Shown here: positions 1-11,337 of the stretch, in pieces
Position numbering within the stretch: the first letter of the stretch is position 1
Layout of the letters: every line of letters starts with the position of its first letter
Origin: Trichoplusia ni
Lineage: Eukaryota > Arthropoda > Insecta > Lepidoptera > Noctuidae
Length of the DNA stretch: 64,000 nt
Direction: 5' to 3'
NCBI RefSeq assembly: GCF_003590095.1
Contig: NC_039482.1
Location: 6,589,657 to 6,653,656, forward strand
Program-made: the position numbers and the translations under genes
The notes under the pieces: generated by a model
Told to the model about the DNA's origin: nothing
The model's input: the letters and a program-made list of their open reading frames with translations, nothing else
The model's database searches: none

Positions 1-271
1 TGGCGATAATGTTCCGCCGCATTTAGAGAGTCGGTCAGGAGGCCTTGATTCTGATTCATCTGATGAAGAGCCTCTAGCTAAAAAAGCGAAACGGAAATTG
101 ACCAACATGGAGGCAGCTAAAAAAGATGTAATAAATTCAGAATGTAGCCAGGTTGGCAATATTGATGAGTCTATGGAGGTAGACGACGCGGAAGAGTTGG
201 AACCACATTTTGAAATATTTCCGGCTGATGAAAACGCAGATTCCGAGGAACATTGTATATTAGGGTTTTGA
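1..271 (+). CDS. C-terminal exon of an unidentified acidic, nuclear-type protein (partial)
   Basis: An open frame enters from the left edge (first full codon at base 2) and stops at TGA 269-271, giving 89 residues. The peptide is rich in Ser, Asp and Glu, has a basic cluster KKAKRK that looks like a nuclear localisation signal, and ends EEHCILGF. It shows no domain I recognise, so no function is assigned. The acidic runs next to a basic patch suggest a disordered tail of a nuclear protein; that is inference. It may be the last exon or the end of a longer exon. An AATAAA at 969-974 is a candidate poly(A) signal, which would give a 3' UTR of about 700 bases. Confidence 0.6.
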   Translation, partial: GDNVPPHLESRSGGLDSDSSDEEPLAKKAKRKLTNMEAAKKDVINSECSQVGNIDESMEVDDAEELEPHFEIFPADENADSEEHCILGF

Positions 272-3200
272 GTGTCAAAGAATTGAAGTTTTCTGTAAGA
301 TTTAATCTCAAGATTGTTGTGATCAAGTTTTTAAGTATCTCATATTATCTACATGATATTTGTAAAATATCCCCCATAAGTAGCAACAATTTGCACTTGC
401 GAGTGGCACTTATAGACAATTGAAAATGTCATATTCGAAATAAGATATTTGTCCTATTTGGAGTCGGTTAGAAATCGCTCATATTTGTTAAAATGTCAGT
501 TCATTTAGAAAAAGTCATTAAGTGAAACTTGCCTTTACTATCAGCGTCAACGGTTGTCATTCGTTGTTTTAAATAATATATGTGTGTCATTACGGTTAAT
601 AATTTGATATTTACAACATTTTTTTTTGAGTTATCTTTGTATTTTGTGAACGATTACTTATACTTAAAAAAAGTTAAAATTTACAAACGTTATAAAATTG
701 AATTGGATAATTCCCAATATTTACTGCTTGAGCGCCATCTTGTGCCGCAAATTGACAGTATATTTTGATTATAAACCGTAATGTTTTAGTACTGCTTTTT
801 ACTAACTAATTTATATGAATAATAATTGACGATTGAACAGAGAGTCTAGAGAGGTTGTTCTCTTCGCACTCTCGGTCTCTCGCTCGCACAACAGCTACAG
901 TCTCACTTAAAGAGGCGGTTGTTGAGTCACATTTGTGGATTGTAGACCACTATCATTATTTATATCACAATAAAATTGCATTTAATTATAAGGGTACCTA
1001 CATAAACTTAAGTTTCTCAAGGTGAAAAAAACATAAATGTATATTTTAAGATTTGTTTTATGTAAATATTAGTATTTAATGTTAAGTAAGTTTAAGTAAC
1101 TGGCTCGTTTTAAGTAAGAACCGAAGATATTAGAGGGTAAGCTTCTCTTGTGGCGGTTGGTCTGAGGATCGGTGTCCTTTTTGAATATCAATGCCCTCGG
1201 TGCCTCGGAATGCATGTATATGTGCATTGTGCGCATTATTCGTTGCATACGACTAAGAGTCAGTAAATTGATGGTCATGTTAGTATGTGTGTGTGAGCAA
1301 CGCACACACTTGTGTAGGTACTTGAATAAGTATTTTTGTATTTACCCTCGCCCTGTAGGCTGAAGTTTACGTCAATAAGAGTTGGTCAGTGAACGCCAAT
1401 GACGTTATCTTTTGAAGTCACGTGATTTCGACTTGAACGAATACACCAACTTTAATTCTTGTACCAACAAGTCATGGGTACTTATAAGCATTTTAGCTGG
1501 TAAAATCTTACATCTTGTTGGGCTGGTTTCTATTGTATAATGAGGACTAATGAGGTATTTTTGTGAAGCTACAACTTGACGCATGTAAAAAAAACTCTGG
1601 GAGATATGCCTTGTGAGGCGCGTAAATTATGTGATGGATAAAGGCGGTGTATGTCTAAAATTTTGTACATATTGGTTTTTTAGTAGTCAACCTCAACCGA
1701 CACCTTAGAGTTCCTTTTACGTGCGTCGTAGTATATTAAAAAAAGTCATTTTACAATGTATTCTAGTTATAAATCTCGGGATAAAATCTGTGTATTGTCT
1801 GTGATACTACGTATAGAATTTTAAACCGTAATTTCTATTGTGGATTTAAATTTAATTATTTGCTCAGTTTTAAATGTCAAAATACTTAGCAATACATACA
1901 TATGTCTACGTATTTTGCTAATCATTTGTGGTCAGTAGACGTTACAAATAAAATCGATCAGCTTGTTTGAAACCAGAGATAAAAATAGTTTTTCATTGTG
2001 AAGTATTTTTCAAATGAGACTTAGATAATACGTTAAAACTTCACTTCTCTTTCATAAACTCAACAGCATGACTTTCAATAGTCTTGGTCCGCAAACTTTT
2101 AAGTATTGTAAACATAAGTTACCTAAAATTACATATTAATAAATGTGGTATTATTTTTGCCGGGAATTAATGATATTTTATATTCATGACTCGCAAACCT
2201 GTATGTAATAAGAATTTAACATCACATCTACGTTCACCAAAAAATTGGTGTTGCAAGTAATAAATGTACTATTATTTATAAATGGTAGTTTTATTTGGGA
2301 TTCTGGTTCATAAGCTAAGGCAGATATTATATGTATGAACACTGGCAAACTCGACTTTCGGTTTCGTGGTAGGTAAGTATCGTAGAAATATACAGACGCC
2401 TACTGGCAACACTCAGAGTTCCGTAAGACTAAAAGAAAACCAAATTAAAAAAATCCCCAAGTCTCAAATCGTTACTTAAACACGATCTTTAGTATTTGTT
2501 ATAGGGGCAATACAAAAATATAATCTGTGAAAATTTCAACTGTTTAGCTATCACAGTTATTGAGATTCAGCCTTGTGACAGACGGACAGATAGTTGCGCT
2601 TTTAGGTAAGGAACCTATCTTAGTTATTTATCCATAAATATTAAACAGCAAAATAACTTCTTCATATGAAATAAAAAAAGCCCATATATTGTAACGAAAA
2701 TTTTATTTACAAATGACAATTATGTACAAACTCATCATAATTATATTCCATTTACAATAACATCTAGCAAAAATCGACAGTTTCAAAAACCTAATTCATC
2801 GAATCTTGTGAGATTAACTTCATATACATAATATAATGAATGGAGATAAATTTGATTAAATTGTGTTTTTGATGAACCGATAATAAAGGTGCTGGAGGGC
2901 CAACCGCTACGTCTTAAAGTAATATTGATAATGTCTTGACTTGTATTAATAATTTAATCAATAAATATAAAATGTCCTGATTGATTTTCGGCCAAGACGG
3001 CTAGTATCGCAAGACACAAGCAGCCGTGTTGTGTGTACGATTTGACATGATAACAAAAAAAAAACATTTAAGAAGATGATGCCTTCAATTGGGATCTCTT
3101 GACTTGGCAAGTCCTACAGACTTACCACAACGCTATCAATGCTTCAGAAAACAATATTATACAGTTGTGGAAGCAAGACAGCGCACTACACGCCGAATAC

Positions 3201-3327
3201 TCCCATCTCTCTTCCACAATTACTACTATATTTTAAGACGTGGCAGTAGGCCCTAAGATCCTCGGTCTACGTAAACATATGCTATAGTTACATTGACTAG
3301 TCTCCTATCAAATATTTGGCCTGGCTT
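272..3327. other. Intergenic and 3' UTR region between the left-edge gene and EndoG
   Basis: No supported gene. The first 700 bases may be 3' UTR of the left-edge gene (AATAAA at 969-974, another AATAAA near 2138). Bases 2560-2600 hold a worn repeat (GACAGACGGACAGATAG) of a type also seen near 21230, 46580 and 51050. Minus-strand poly(A) signals (TTTATT on the plus strand), for example at 2702-2707, could end the EndoG transcript. The open frames here are short and show no coding character. Confidence 0.5.
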
Positions 3328-6300
3328 TTACACCTTTTTTCCATTTATTCTGTTCAATTTACTTCTGTGGACCTTATCGAAGAACAGAAGCCCTGCTGCC
3401 CTCTCAACTGTTTCAGGTGGGACCTGGACAAAAAATAACGAAAATTATAGATGTATTATGTTATACAAGCATGGTGAGTCGGCGAAATCCAGTTGTATTA
3501 TGGATGCAGCTAATTTGAATTGTGTATCATCATAATCATATCAGTGTACTGATGAAAAATTAACAACTTTACTTAACAAACAATGGAGAAACACAAAAAA
3601 GGGTAGTCTGATTGAATGTGACTTGAATGTTTGTGATACCTACGCGAGACAATATCTAAAATCTTTGGTGCCATCAACATCATCAGCCTCGAATAACCCA
3701 CTCATGTGCCTCCTTTCATTTTTGACATTCTTTTCAGTCTTTTGCCCTTCATAACTATCCTATTTCTGCTTTTTTTTGTACAAGTTATGTTTCATCAGCA
3801 TAATATGAAAAAAACATCAGTAATAATTCTCACCATGAACGAAGACACGGGCGTCTCGTCCGGTATCTTCTGGTTCGGCATGACGTAGGCCTCCATGTCG
3901 AGGGTGCCGTCAGGAGCCTCGCAAACCACCACCTTATAGAAGTGAGTAGGGACAGCTACTGTGTTGGCGCCTATTACTTGATACCTCACGTAGGATTTGC
4001 CGTCAGATTCACGCCTGTTACACAAATTTGGGTTTAAGTGATTAGATTTTAAGTATCTTTTTGATTGACATTGGTCAATTCGTATTTGAGTGCACGGATG
4101 ACCAAGTAGTTCAGGGCCTTGATTGCGCAATCTACAATGGCCGATTAATGAATGGATATATGATTAAAATGACTATTGTTATTCTCGTAAGCATTTTTCC
4201 TGAACAATAATTGGACATTCAGTACAGGCAAAACACTCACGGTCAATACAATAAATTTTCAATTATTGAATTGGCAAAATGCTTAGAACAATAGTGACAA
4301 CTTTAGTCCAATTGCCATTAATTAATCGGTCATTCGAAATAGCGGAGTCGGGGTCCAGGTGACGCCAAACCAAAAAATCACGAAGTGTCGTGAAAATTAA
4401 AAAAAGATCTAAAAAGGTATGTCATTCAGTCATCATCATCAGCCCATTTTCGTCCACAGCTAGACATAAACCTTCTATTTGCACGTCATCGAGATTTTAC
4501 TATTATTATATATTACCTGGGCAGATATAACGGACCGGTACAGCAGTAAACGTTGTTATACACTTTAGTTAGCTTCCGAACGTGTTTCTCCAATGTGTTC
4601 CACGCGTGTCTATTGAAGCCTTCTCCAACCTGTAATGTGTAATACATAGATTTAAATATATACTGGAAGAATTTATTATATCACTGCCAAAATTAGATTA
4701 TCGTATGATGTCACATTTAGTCAATAATTACAAAATATTGAGCCAGAGCCATCGATGTTAATCTTTTTATTGCTAATTTATTACGGATACTTTTACAATA
4801 TATTACATGTACGCTTCTTTTGTTATTTACTTATAAAAGGTAAACGATATTGGTGCTTGTTTTTTCTAAAACTCAGTTCAAAATAAAACGCGACTAAATA
4901 CCAATATAGATCAACAGTAAATATTACCAAATTACATACCCACCTAACCACACCATAACCTAGTTTTTTTTTAAGTTCCTTAGACCTACGGAATATAGTA
5001 TAGCAATTGATTCATTCATCGCATTAAAATTATCTGACGGGCTTCATTTATCATTGTCCCAGGACTTAATAATAACAAATTATATGAGTCTAGACTAGCA
5101 ATATAGATAACATCTAGTGCTTAATAAGAAGGTTAGGTTACAATTGTCATCAAAGAACGCCGCTCAGGGCTCCGGTTACTGTGGTGTTTCATTAGTTATT
5201 TTCGACTAGTTATCAGGGAGCGTGGAATAGTGGGAGGATAGTGTGACTTTGACAAAAGCATTAAGCCGGGCTACGTCATCAGCGACGGTAGATGGAAATG
5301 ATGATGCGAGAAATTTTGTACATGTAATACATTGCTGTATGATACGGCAAAAGCAACAAAAATGATTGAACATTGACGTCAATGTACCGCAACCTGCATG
5401 TTCTTTTTCAAACAATCTAAATCGGCTTTAATTCTTCTTACAAGGCGGCAAAAACCTGTTTTTTTCTGCTGACCATCTTGACAAAGCTAGTCATGACTAA
5501 TGAGGTTGGTTGTTACCTGTGGCGCCATGTTAGTGAGGAAGAATGTCTGTTCCACATGCTTCTGTGCCAGCCTGTGGTTACCAGCTGCCGCCATGTGCCC
5601 GCGGTCGAACCCAGAACCTTTGTAGTCAGAGTTCTGCGATCTGGAAGAAGAGATTACATGAAAACCTAACATATATTTAATTCAATAGTTATTTAGTTGT
5701 CAAAAAAGGGCTCTCCTTAGTAGGGACTAGTTGTAGAAAGTTCGAAGAATGTTATAGGTAATAGAGACACTTTCTTAAAAGACTTAATAAGATATAGATA
5801 GATATGGCTCTCCAAGATTTTTTAAGTACCTATCTATACTAATATTTAAAGCTGAAGAGTTTGCTTGTTTGTTTGTTTGAACGCGCTAATCTCAGGAATA
5901 ACTGGTTCAAATTGAAAAAATATTTTTGTGTTGAATAGACCATTTATCGAGAAAGGTTTTAGGCTATATACCATCACGCTGCAACTAATAGGAGCCAAGA
6001 TACAATGGAAAATGTGGGAAAAACAGGGTAGGTATAAATCATAATTTATATCTTCCAACCACGCACACGAAGTCACGGGCAACAGCTAGTTTATAAATAA
6101 ATTAACATACTTAAATGACACAATCGTATTCTCACGCGTATTAACTGGGTTTGGTCGCGAACTGAGACCGAAACTAGTAGCCCTAGTAGGTCCCGATAAA
6201 TACGCATGATATAAACCGTTGTATCTTTAAGTAGGAACAGTGGCGCCCTTAGGGGGTGGCGAACAGGGCAATCGACCGGAGCCTCGCGCCCCTAAAATTT

Positions 6301-8130
6301 TTGAAGTTTATTTAACAATCGTAATCGTAAAAATTCAAATTCACAAGTAAGACTACCTATAAAAAAGCAAAAAAGCTCGTCGATTTTTTCGATTTTTTGA
6401 AGTAGCAAGTAGGCAGATCATTTTGTTAAGACCTTCCGCCCGGGGCCTCGCCAGTCGCAATGCATGTTGTTGCAATGAAAGTTGAGCAACATAAAAGTTG
6501 TATTTGAATCCATTTAGTAAATGTCGAAAAGTAGAGAGGGTAGTTGTAGATCTCTCGATGCTAATCTGTCAGTTTTGCAACGGACGCGGAAAGGACCGGA
6601 CGTGCGTCTGCGCTTCTATTTGTGTATAGCAAAAACGTTCAGGGAAACATCAGATTTGTAGAGAACAGAAATATTACTGACGTATATAAACATGTTTATC
6701 AGTTCGTAAAAAAATTTGTTTGGTTATAATTTTTATAGACCCTAAATCAAGCGATAAACTTCAAGAACTCGAAACTTCGTGAGTGTAGTGTGCAGACAAC
6801 AACAGACAATTAATTTTGCATTAATATTAGTGAATAGGCTTCTGACATAACTTACACAACATCAAACATGACTATCAAACACTGATGAATCATCAGCCAC
6901 GGCAACAAACAGTAACTATATACTAATTTTATAGTATTAAGACACTTAATCATGTATGAAGGTAAGTTATCAGTTATTTAAGGTGAATGTTTCAAAATGC
7001 CTAGTAAATTCTGGCTCACTGATACATTTCCAGAAAAGTAGTAAGTACTATGTACCTATGGGAATACAATTAAAAAAAAAGAGCCTTATGTCTAATTTTT
7101 TTTGTAATTTTTTATTGAAATTTCTTACCTAAAGAAGGGATGGATGCTCTCATCCGGTTTAAAGTCACATTTACTGCGGTCCACCTGATCATTCTTAGCT
7201 ATGTGATCTTTGGTGATATGCTCAAACACCCAGTTAGGTACCCTGTTACGTCTGTCGTAGGACAGAACAAAGTCATCATATGACCTCACATTATCCAAAC
7301 TAGGGAAACCATATTTCATTATTTGTGATACCTGGAAAAATAAAAATAATATTTGTTTGTTTCATTTTCAATAATTGATTGATTGCTTTGTTATGGTAAT
7401 AATTTAACTTGTTAAATTAATTACAACAATTCTCTAATTATTTAATACATATTTTAATATCAGATAATATGTAGTACAAGAAGACAGTTTTATCATATGT
7501 TATGGTCAATAATTTTATATAATTTATTTAGTTTTGAAATTTAAATAATAATATAATAATAATAATATATCCAAGGACAACTCACATACGGTTATCTGAT
7601 CCCAAGCTAAGCAGAGCTTGTGTTATGGTAACCAGACAACTGATAAACTTACTTATATATTTCTAAATACATACATATTATAGATAAATTACACCCAGAC
7701 ACCAGAACGAATGATCATGCTCATCACACAACATTTGTCCTGGGCGGGAATCGAACCCACGACCTCCGGTATAGCAGTCAGGATCACTAACCACTAGACC
7801 AACAGGCCCGTCAAATCAAATGAAAGCAAATAGCAGTTTAATAAGCTAAGAAATTAGAATATTTTAAATCAATAAATAGTTAGGTCATGCCTCTGAATAT
7901 TTGAGTATTTCCCTTACCCTATCTTTGCCGCCCATTTCCATGTAAGGAGTTGCCGCTGACACTGTTCCGAAGACCGGTAGGCCAGGCATGCTTTTAATTC
8001 GTTTTCCATCAATAACTACGGAGTCATCCGACAAAATATCGCAAAGCCTATCCTTATTTTGACCAACATAGTACCCGGTTAGACCAATAGCACTCAATTG
8101 AGCCAAATGTAACAATCTATTACGAATCAT
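3328..8130 (-). CDS. EndoG: Endonuclease G, mitochondrial (six exons, complete)
   Basis: Exons in transcript order: 8130-7918, 7331-7129, 5640-5517, 4629-4517, 4014-3834, 3423-3328 (stop TAA), 930 nt, 309 residues, in the usual size range of the family. All introns are GT-AG and phases agree. EndoG is a DNA/RNA non-specific nuclease of the beta-beta-alpha-metal family, held in the mitochondrial intermembrane space and known for mitochondrial DNA turnover and apoptotic DNA cleavage. The signature DRGHMAAAGNH is at residues 151-161 with the catalytic His at 154; metal-binding Asn candidates follow in exon 4 (RHAWNTLE). Other family landmarks seen are MKYGFP, YCCTGPLYLP, DGKSYVRYQVIGANTVAVP and ERAAGLLFF. 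The N-terminal 30 residues with a hydrophobic LSAIGLTGYYVG stretch fit an import and anchor signal. Introns 1 and 2 contain a SINE, a Helitron and a small inverted-repeat element. Confidence 0.95.
5833..6090 (+). mobile_element. Short non-autonomous Helitron, Lep1-like (copy 1, EndoG intron 2)
   Basis: Begins TCTATACTAATAT and ends GGGCAACAGCTAGT, preceded by the hairpin-like CACACGAAGTCACGGGC. The flanking bases are A on the left and T on the right, as expected for Helitron insertion. Shares most of its length with copies at 52746-53002 and 54593-54768. Non-coding; the open frames in it are chance. Confidence 0.85.
6123..6240. mobile_element. Degenerate copy of a small inverted-repeat element (TTTACTCACGCGTATT family)
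   Basis: Contains CTCACGCGTATT near the left side and GATAAATACGCATGATATAAACCGTTG at the right, with ACTAGTAGCCC-like internal sequence. It is a worn relative of the better preserved copies at 51214-51377 and 55193-55334. Confidence 0.6.
7543..7812 (-). mobile_element. tRNA-derived SINE with (AAT) tail, minus orientation (EndoG intron 1)
   Basis: Read on the minus strand, the head has tRNA-like A and B boxes (TGGTCTAGTGGTTAG and GGTTCGATTCCCGC), then a body ending at an (ATT)n tail that on the plus strand is the AATAATAATA run at 7543-7570. The tRNA-like part is not a tRNA gene because it has no cloverleaf of its own and continues straight into the SINE body. A diverged relative lies at about 32008-32245. 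Confidence 0.8.
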
Positions 8131-8693
8131 TTTATAAACTGATAGATTATAGTTATACAGTTATATTTCTAATTGTTTGAACAAGTATTTAATTCAATTT
8201 CACTAATATTATCAAACGAATCCTTTGGATAATGTAGCTGCAAGGTTATGTAAAGTGATATGACATCTGGTTAACGTTTGTTGATTTTTCAGATGACAGA
8301 TCACAGATGAGAGACTGAAAACGTATTTTGTAAGTTTGATGCGTGGGCACAGTTACATTAATTGTACATTTTAAATAGTGGAATAATTATTAAGTACACT
8401 TTTCCATAACAAATGATAGTTATACCAACTCTTATCAAATTAAATGGAGAATGGCATATCAAATTAAATTAAGTCAGAGATGCTACCTATTGAACGTACC
8501 TATCTTAGATCTGTCAGTCTGCTGTCTGACACTGTCAAATTAGTGTCTCATGTTATTGGGTTTTCAGCGGTGTGTTTTGGTAGAAATGTACCAATAAAAG
8601 TATTATAAGTCTATTGCGAATACACAGTAATAAACTTTACGTAGCTTCCTTGAGCTGTGATACAAATATTTATTTGAAGAAACATCGTCAATC
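8131..8693. promoter_or_regulatory. Shared upstream region between divergent EndoG and FARS2
   Basis: This 563-bp gap lies between the start codons of EndoG (minus) and FARS2 (plus), both nuclear genes for mitochondrial proteins. It must contain both 5' UTRs and at least one promoter. I see no clear TATA box placed to serve either gene, and no recognisable transposon. A bidirectional promoter is inference from the head-to-head layout. Confidence 0.5.
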
Positions 8694-10754
8694 ATGAAAC
8701 TATTTACAAGACAAAATCGCATCTTGACGACGATTTTATCGAAATATAATTTTAGCACAGCACCAAAATCGGTCTCTAGTATTCAAATAAAAGGCCAGAA
8801 CTTTATATGCGATGATTACACGAACGTGACTCCTAAAATGATATCATATTTAGGTCGAAATCTACATTTACAGAAGAATAACCCTTTATCCATTGTCAGG
8901 CAAAGAATAGTGAATTATTTTTACTCTTCGTTCACTAAGAGAGGTCACCCTGCATTTAGCGTGTATGATAACTTGTCACCTATAGTTACCACAAAGCAGA
9001 ACTTTGATGATTTGTTGATTCCGACCGATCACCCAAGTAGGGCCAAGTCTGACTGTTACTACATAAATAGAGGGACTCTGCTCAGGGCCCATATGACCGC
9101 ACACCAGAGTGAGCTGCTAAGGTCTGGCCTAGACAATTTTTTGATGATCGGAGATGTGTATAGGAGGGATGAAATAGATTCTACACATTTTCCAGTATTT
9201 CATCAAGTAAGTTGACTATGAATTAAACCGAGTATATTTTCTCATAACATCCCAAAATTGGCTGCACCAATATCAGTATAACTTAGTAAACATAAATACA
9301 AATAAACTATGTATTTATAAATCAGAATAGTTACTAACATACATATTTTTTAGCCAAATTTACTAACTTGCTTTGCAGCATGTTAACAGTAATCAAATAA
9401 TCTTTCCAGGTAGATGCTGTAAGATCGCAACGAAAAGAAGAACTGTTCATTGGAAAGCCAGACCTAGAAATATTTGAGCCATCATATGACCAAGAAAATG
9501 CACATGCCTACGTAAACTCCATAGATGATCCGATGAAACAGAGCTGCCATACTTTAGAAGCTGCGAAACTAATGGAGGGACAATTGAAAAGCCATCTGAT
9601 TGGGCTCACAAAGGTTTTATTTGGAGATGATATAAAGTGCAGATGGGTTGATGCATATTTCCCATTCACTCACCCTTCTTGGGAACTTGAAATATACTAC
9701 GAAAATAACTGGCTTGAAGTTCTAGGCTGTGGTATAGTAAGAAACGAAATACTTGTGAACGCAGGACCGAGTAGAAACACTATTGCGTATGCTTTCGGTT
9801 TGGGATTGGAGCGACTTGCCATGGCCTTATACAAGATACCGGATATCAGGCTAATGTGGAGTACAGATTCAGGATTTGTAACACAGTTTGAGAATGTGGA
9901 TTTGAATGAGGACATAACTTACAAGCCGGTGTCTTCGTACCCGCAGTGTACAAATGATATGTCATTTTGGCTACCAAGCCACTTGACTATAGACACTTTT
10001 ATGAGCAATGACTTCTATGACTTAGTTCGGGATGTTGGTGGTGATATTATAGAACAGGTTTGTTTATTATTACAGATTTTATTCTTAAGTTTTAATTTAG
10101 AAAAGCTACTTCTCGCAATGTTTTACGATACGATATTTAATAATCGTAATAAATATCGTGAGGCTTATTCGTAACTGTTTGAAAATGTTTTGCTAATGTT
10201 TATTTATCATTATAGCCTGACTAGTTTCTGACTCAACGTAGTCCTTTTTGAACTGACGCAGCGGTAAGTTAGTTAAGAACAAGCTATCATAGTTACTAAG
10301 TTGAAAATGTCTTATTTTCATAAGAATGGGAATTCTCTATAGGCTAAAAGTGTTATGGAGTTTCAAAGGAGTTAACAAAAGTTTGAAGGAGTTATGTGGC
10401 CATGAGCCTCACAGCTCTTTTCTTGCTCGTTCTTCTCCATAAGAATAAAGCTTTGGAACCGCGCAACTATTATAGTGTCATCATTGTAACGTTTTGAAAT
10501 TGCCTTGAAAACGGCTTACTCCAAATGAAAACTGTTGATTTAGATTTTTTCTCTGTAGAAACAAATAATGTTTTTTTCCTTTACAGGTAAAACTGAAAGA
10601 TAAGTTCGTTCACCCCAAGTCCAAGAAGCACAGTTTATGTTACAGCATAGTGTACAGGCATTTGGAGCGGACCCTCACTCAGGCCGAGGTCAACCAGGTT
10701 CACAAGGAGATCGAGAAGGCAGTAGTGGACGCGTACAATGTTGTCATCAGATAA
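8694..10754 (+). CDS. FARS2: Phenylalanine--tRNA ligase, mitochondrial (three exons, complete)
   Basis: Exons 8694-9206, 9410-10057 and 10587-10754 (stop TAA 10752-10754) give 1329 nt and 442 residues, close to the usual length of about 450. Introns are GT-AG in phase 0. The enzyme charges mitochondrial tRNA-Phe with phenylalanine in the matrix as a monomer, the single-chain form of class II PheRS. The first 25 residues are rich in Lys, Arg, Ser and hydrophobic residues without acids, fitting a mitochondrial presequence. Class II motif 2 is seen as GDVYRRDEIDSTHFPVFHQ at the end of exon 1, and motif 3 as FGLGLERLAM in exon 2. After these comes the C-terminal anticodon-binding (FDX-ACB) domain, from SSYPQCTNDMSFWLP through SLCYSIVYRHLERTLT to the end. 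The start is the first Met with a good presequence after it. Confidence 0.95.
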
Positions 10755-11337
10755 TTATATTGGTTATTATAGTTTGTTGAGTTTTATACTGTATTTTATT
10801 TAGTGAGTATATGAACTTGTATTTTTCGTATTGCACGCATTCAAAGTTTGGTCACGATGGATTTCGGAGTTTAGATCCCATTTGGTCATTTTTATCAGCA
10901 TAAAGTTGAAGCGCATCGAAGCGTCAATCTCAAACTTGAACAGCAATTTAATTTATTGCTTTGCAATGTATCTATGTAATTCAACGACAATTCATTTAAT
11001 TTTTGATCATTACTATATGCATGTTTAAAAGTAAATAATTTATCAATATTTATCACTTGGATGCAATAATGCATCTTCAAAGTGATTGTATGTGTAAAGC
11101 AGATGTAAAGCTTCACATTAATTTAACCAAATGGTGCTCTTACAATATCAATATCCCAAAAATATGGAACTTTCTATAGACGAATAATAATGTATTGTCC
11201 AAATAAATGGTCCCCTACTGAAGGTATAAATGCTCACTCTTAAAATGAAACACGTTTATGTATAAAATTTCTGTATATTAGGTATTAAGGTGTTGTTACC
11301 AACAATCGGTTGTATATAATAATATATAATGCGGGGT
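10755..11337. other. Convergent 3' region between FARS2 and eIF2-alpha
   Basis: No gene seen. The two genes end toward each other here, so the 583 bases hold both 3' UTRs. Several AT-rich stretches and an AAATAAAT near 11200 could serve as poly(A) signals. The open frames at 10831-11116 overlap each other on both strands and look non-coding. Confidence 0.5.

Noticed and set aside
5846..6082. Minus-strand open frame of 78 residues (and its relative at 52752-52994)
   Set aside because: Both lie inside copies of the same non-coding Helitron, so the similar peptides reflect the repeat.
7735..7812. Possible tRNA gene (GAATCGAACCCACG)
   Set aside because: The A and B boxes belong to a SINE head that continues into the SINE body and tail; no full cloverleaf.
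9697..9915. Minus-strand open frame of 72 residues
   Set aside because: Antisense to FARS2 exon 2; no recognisable motif and no splice context.
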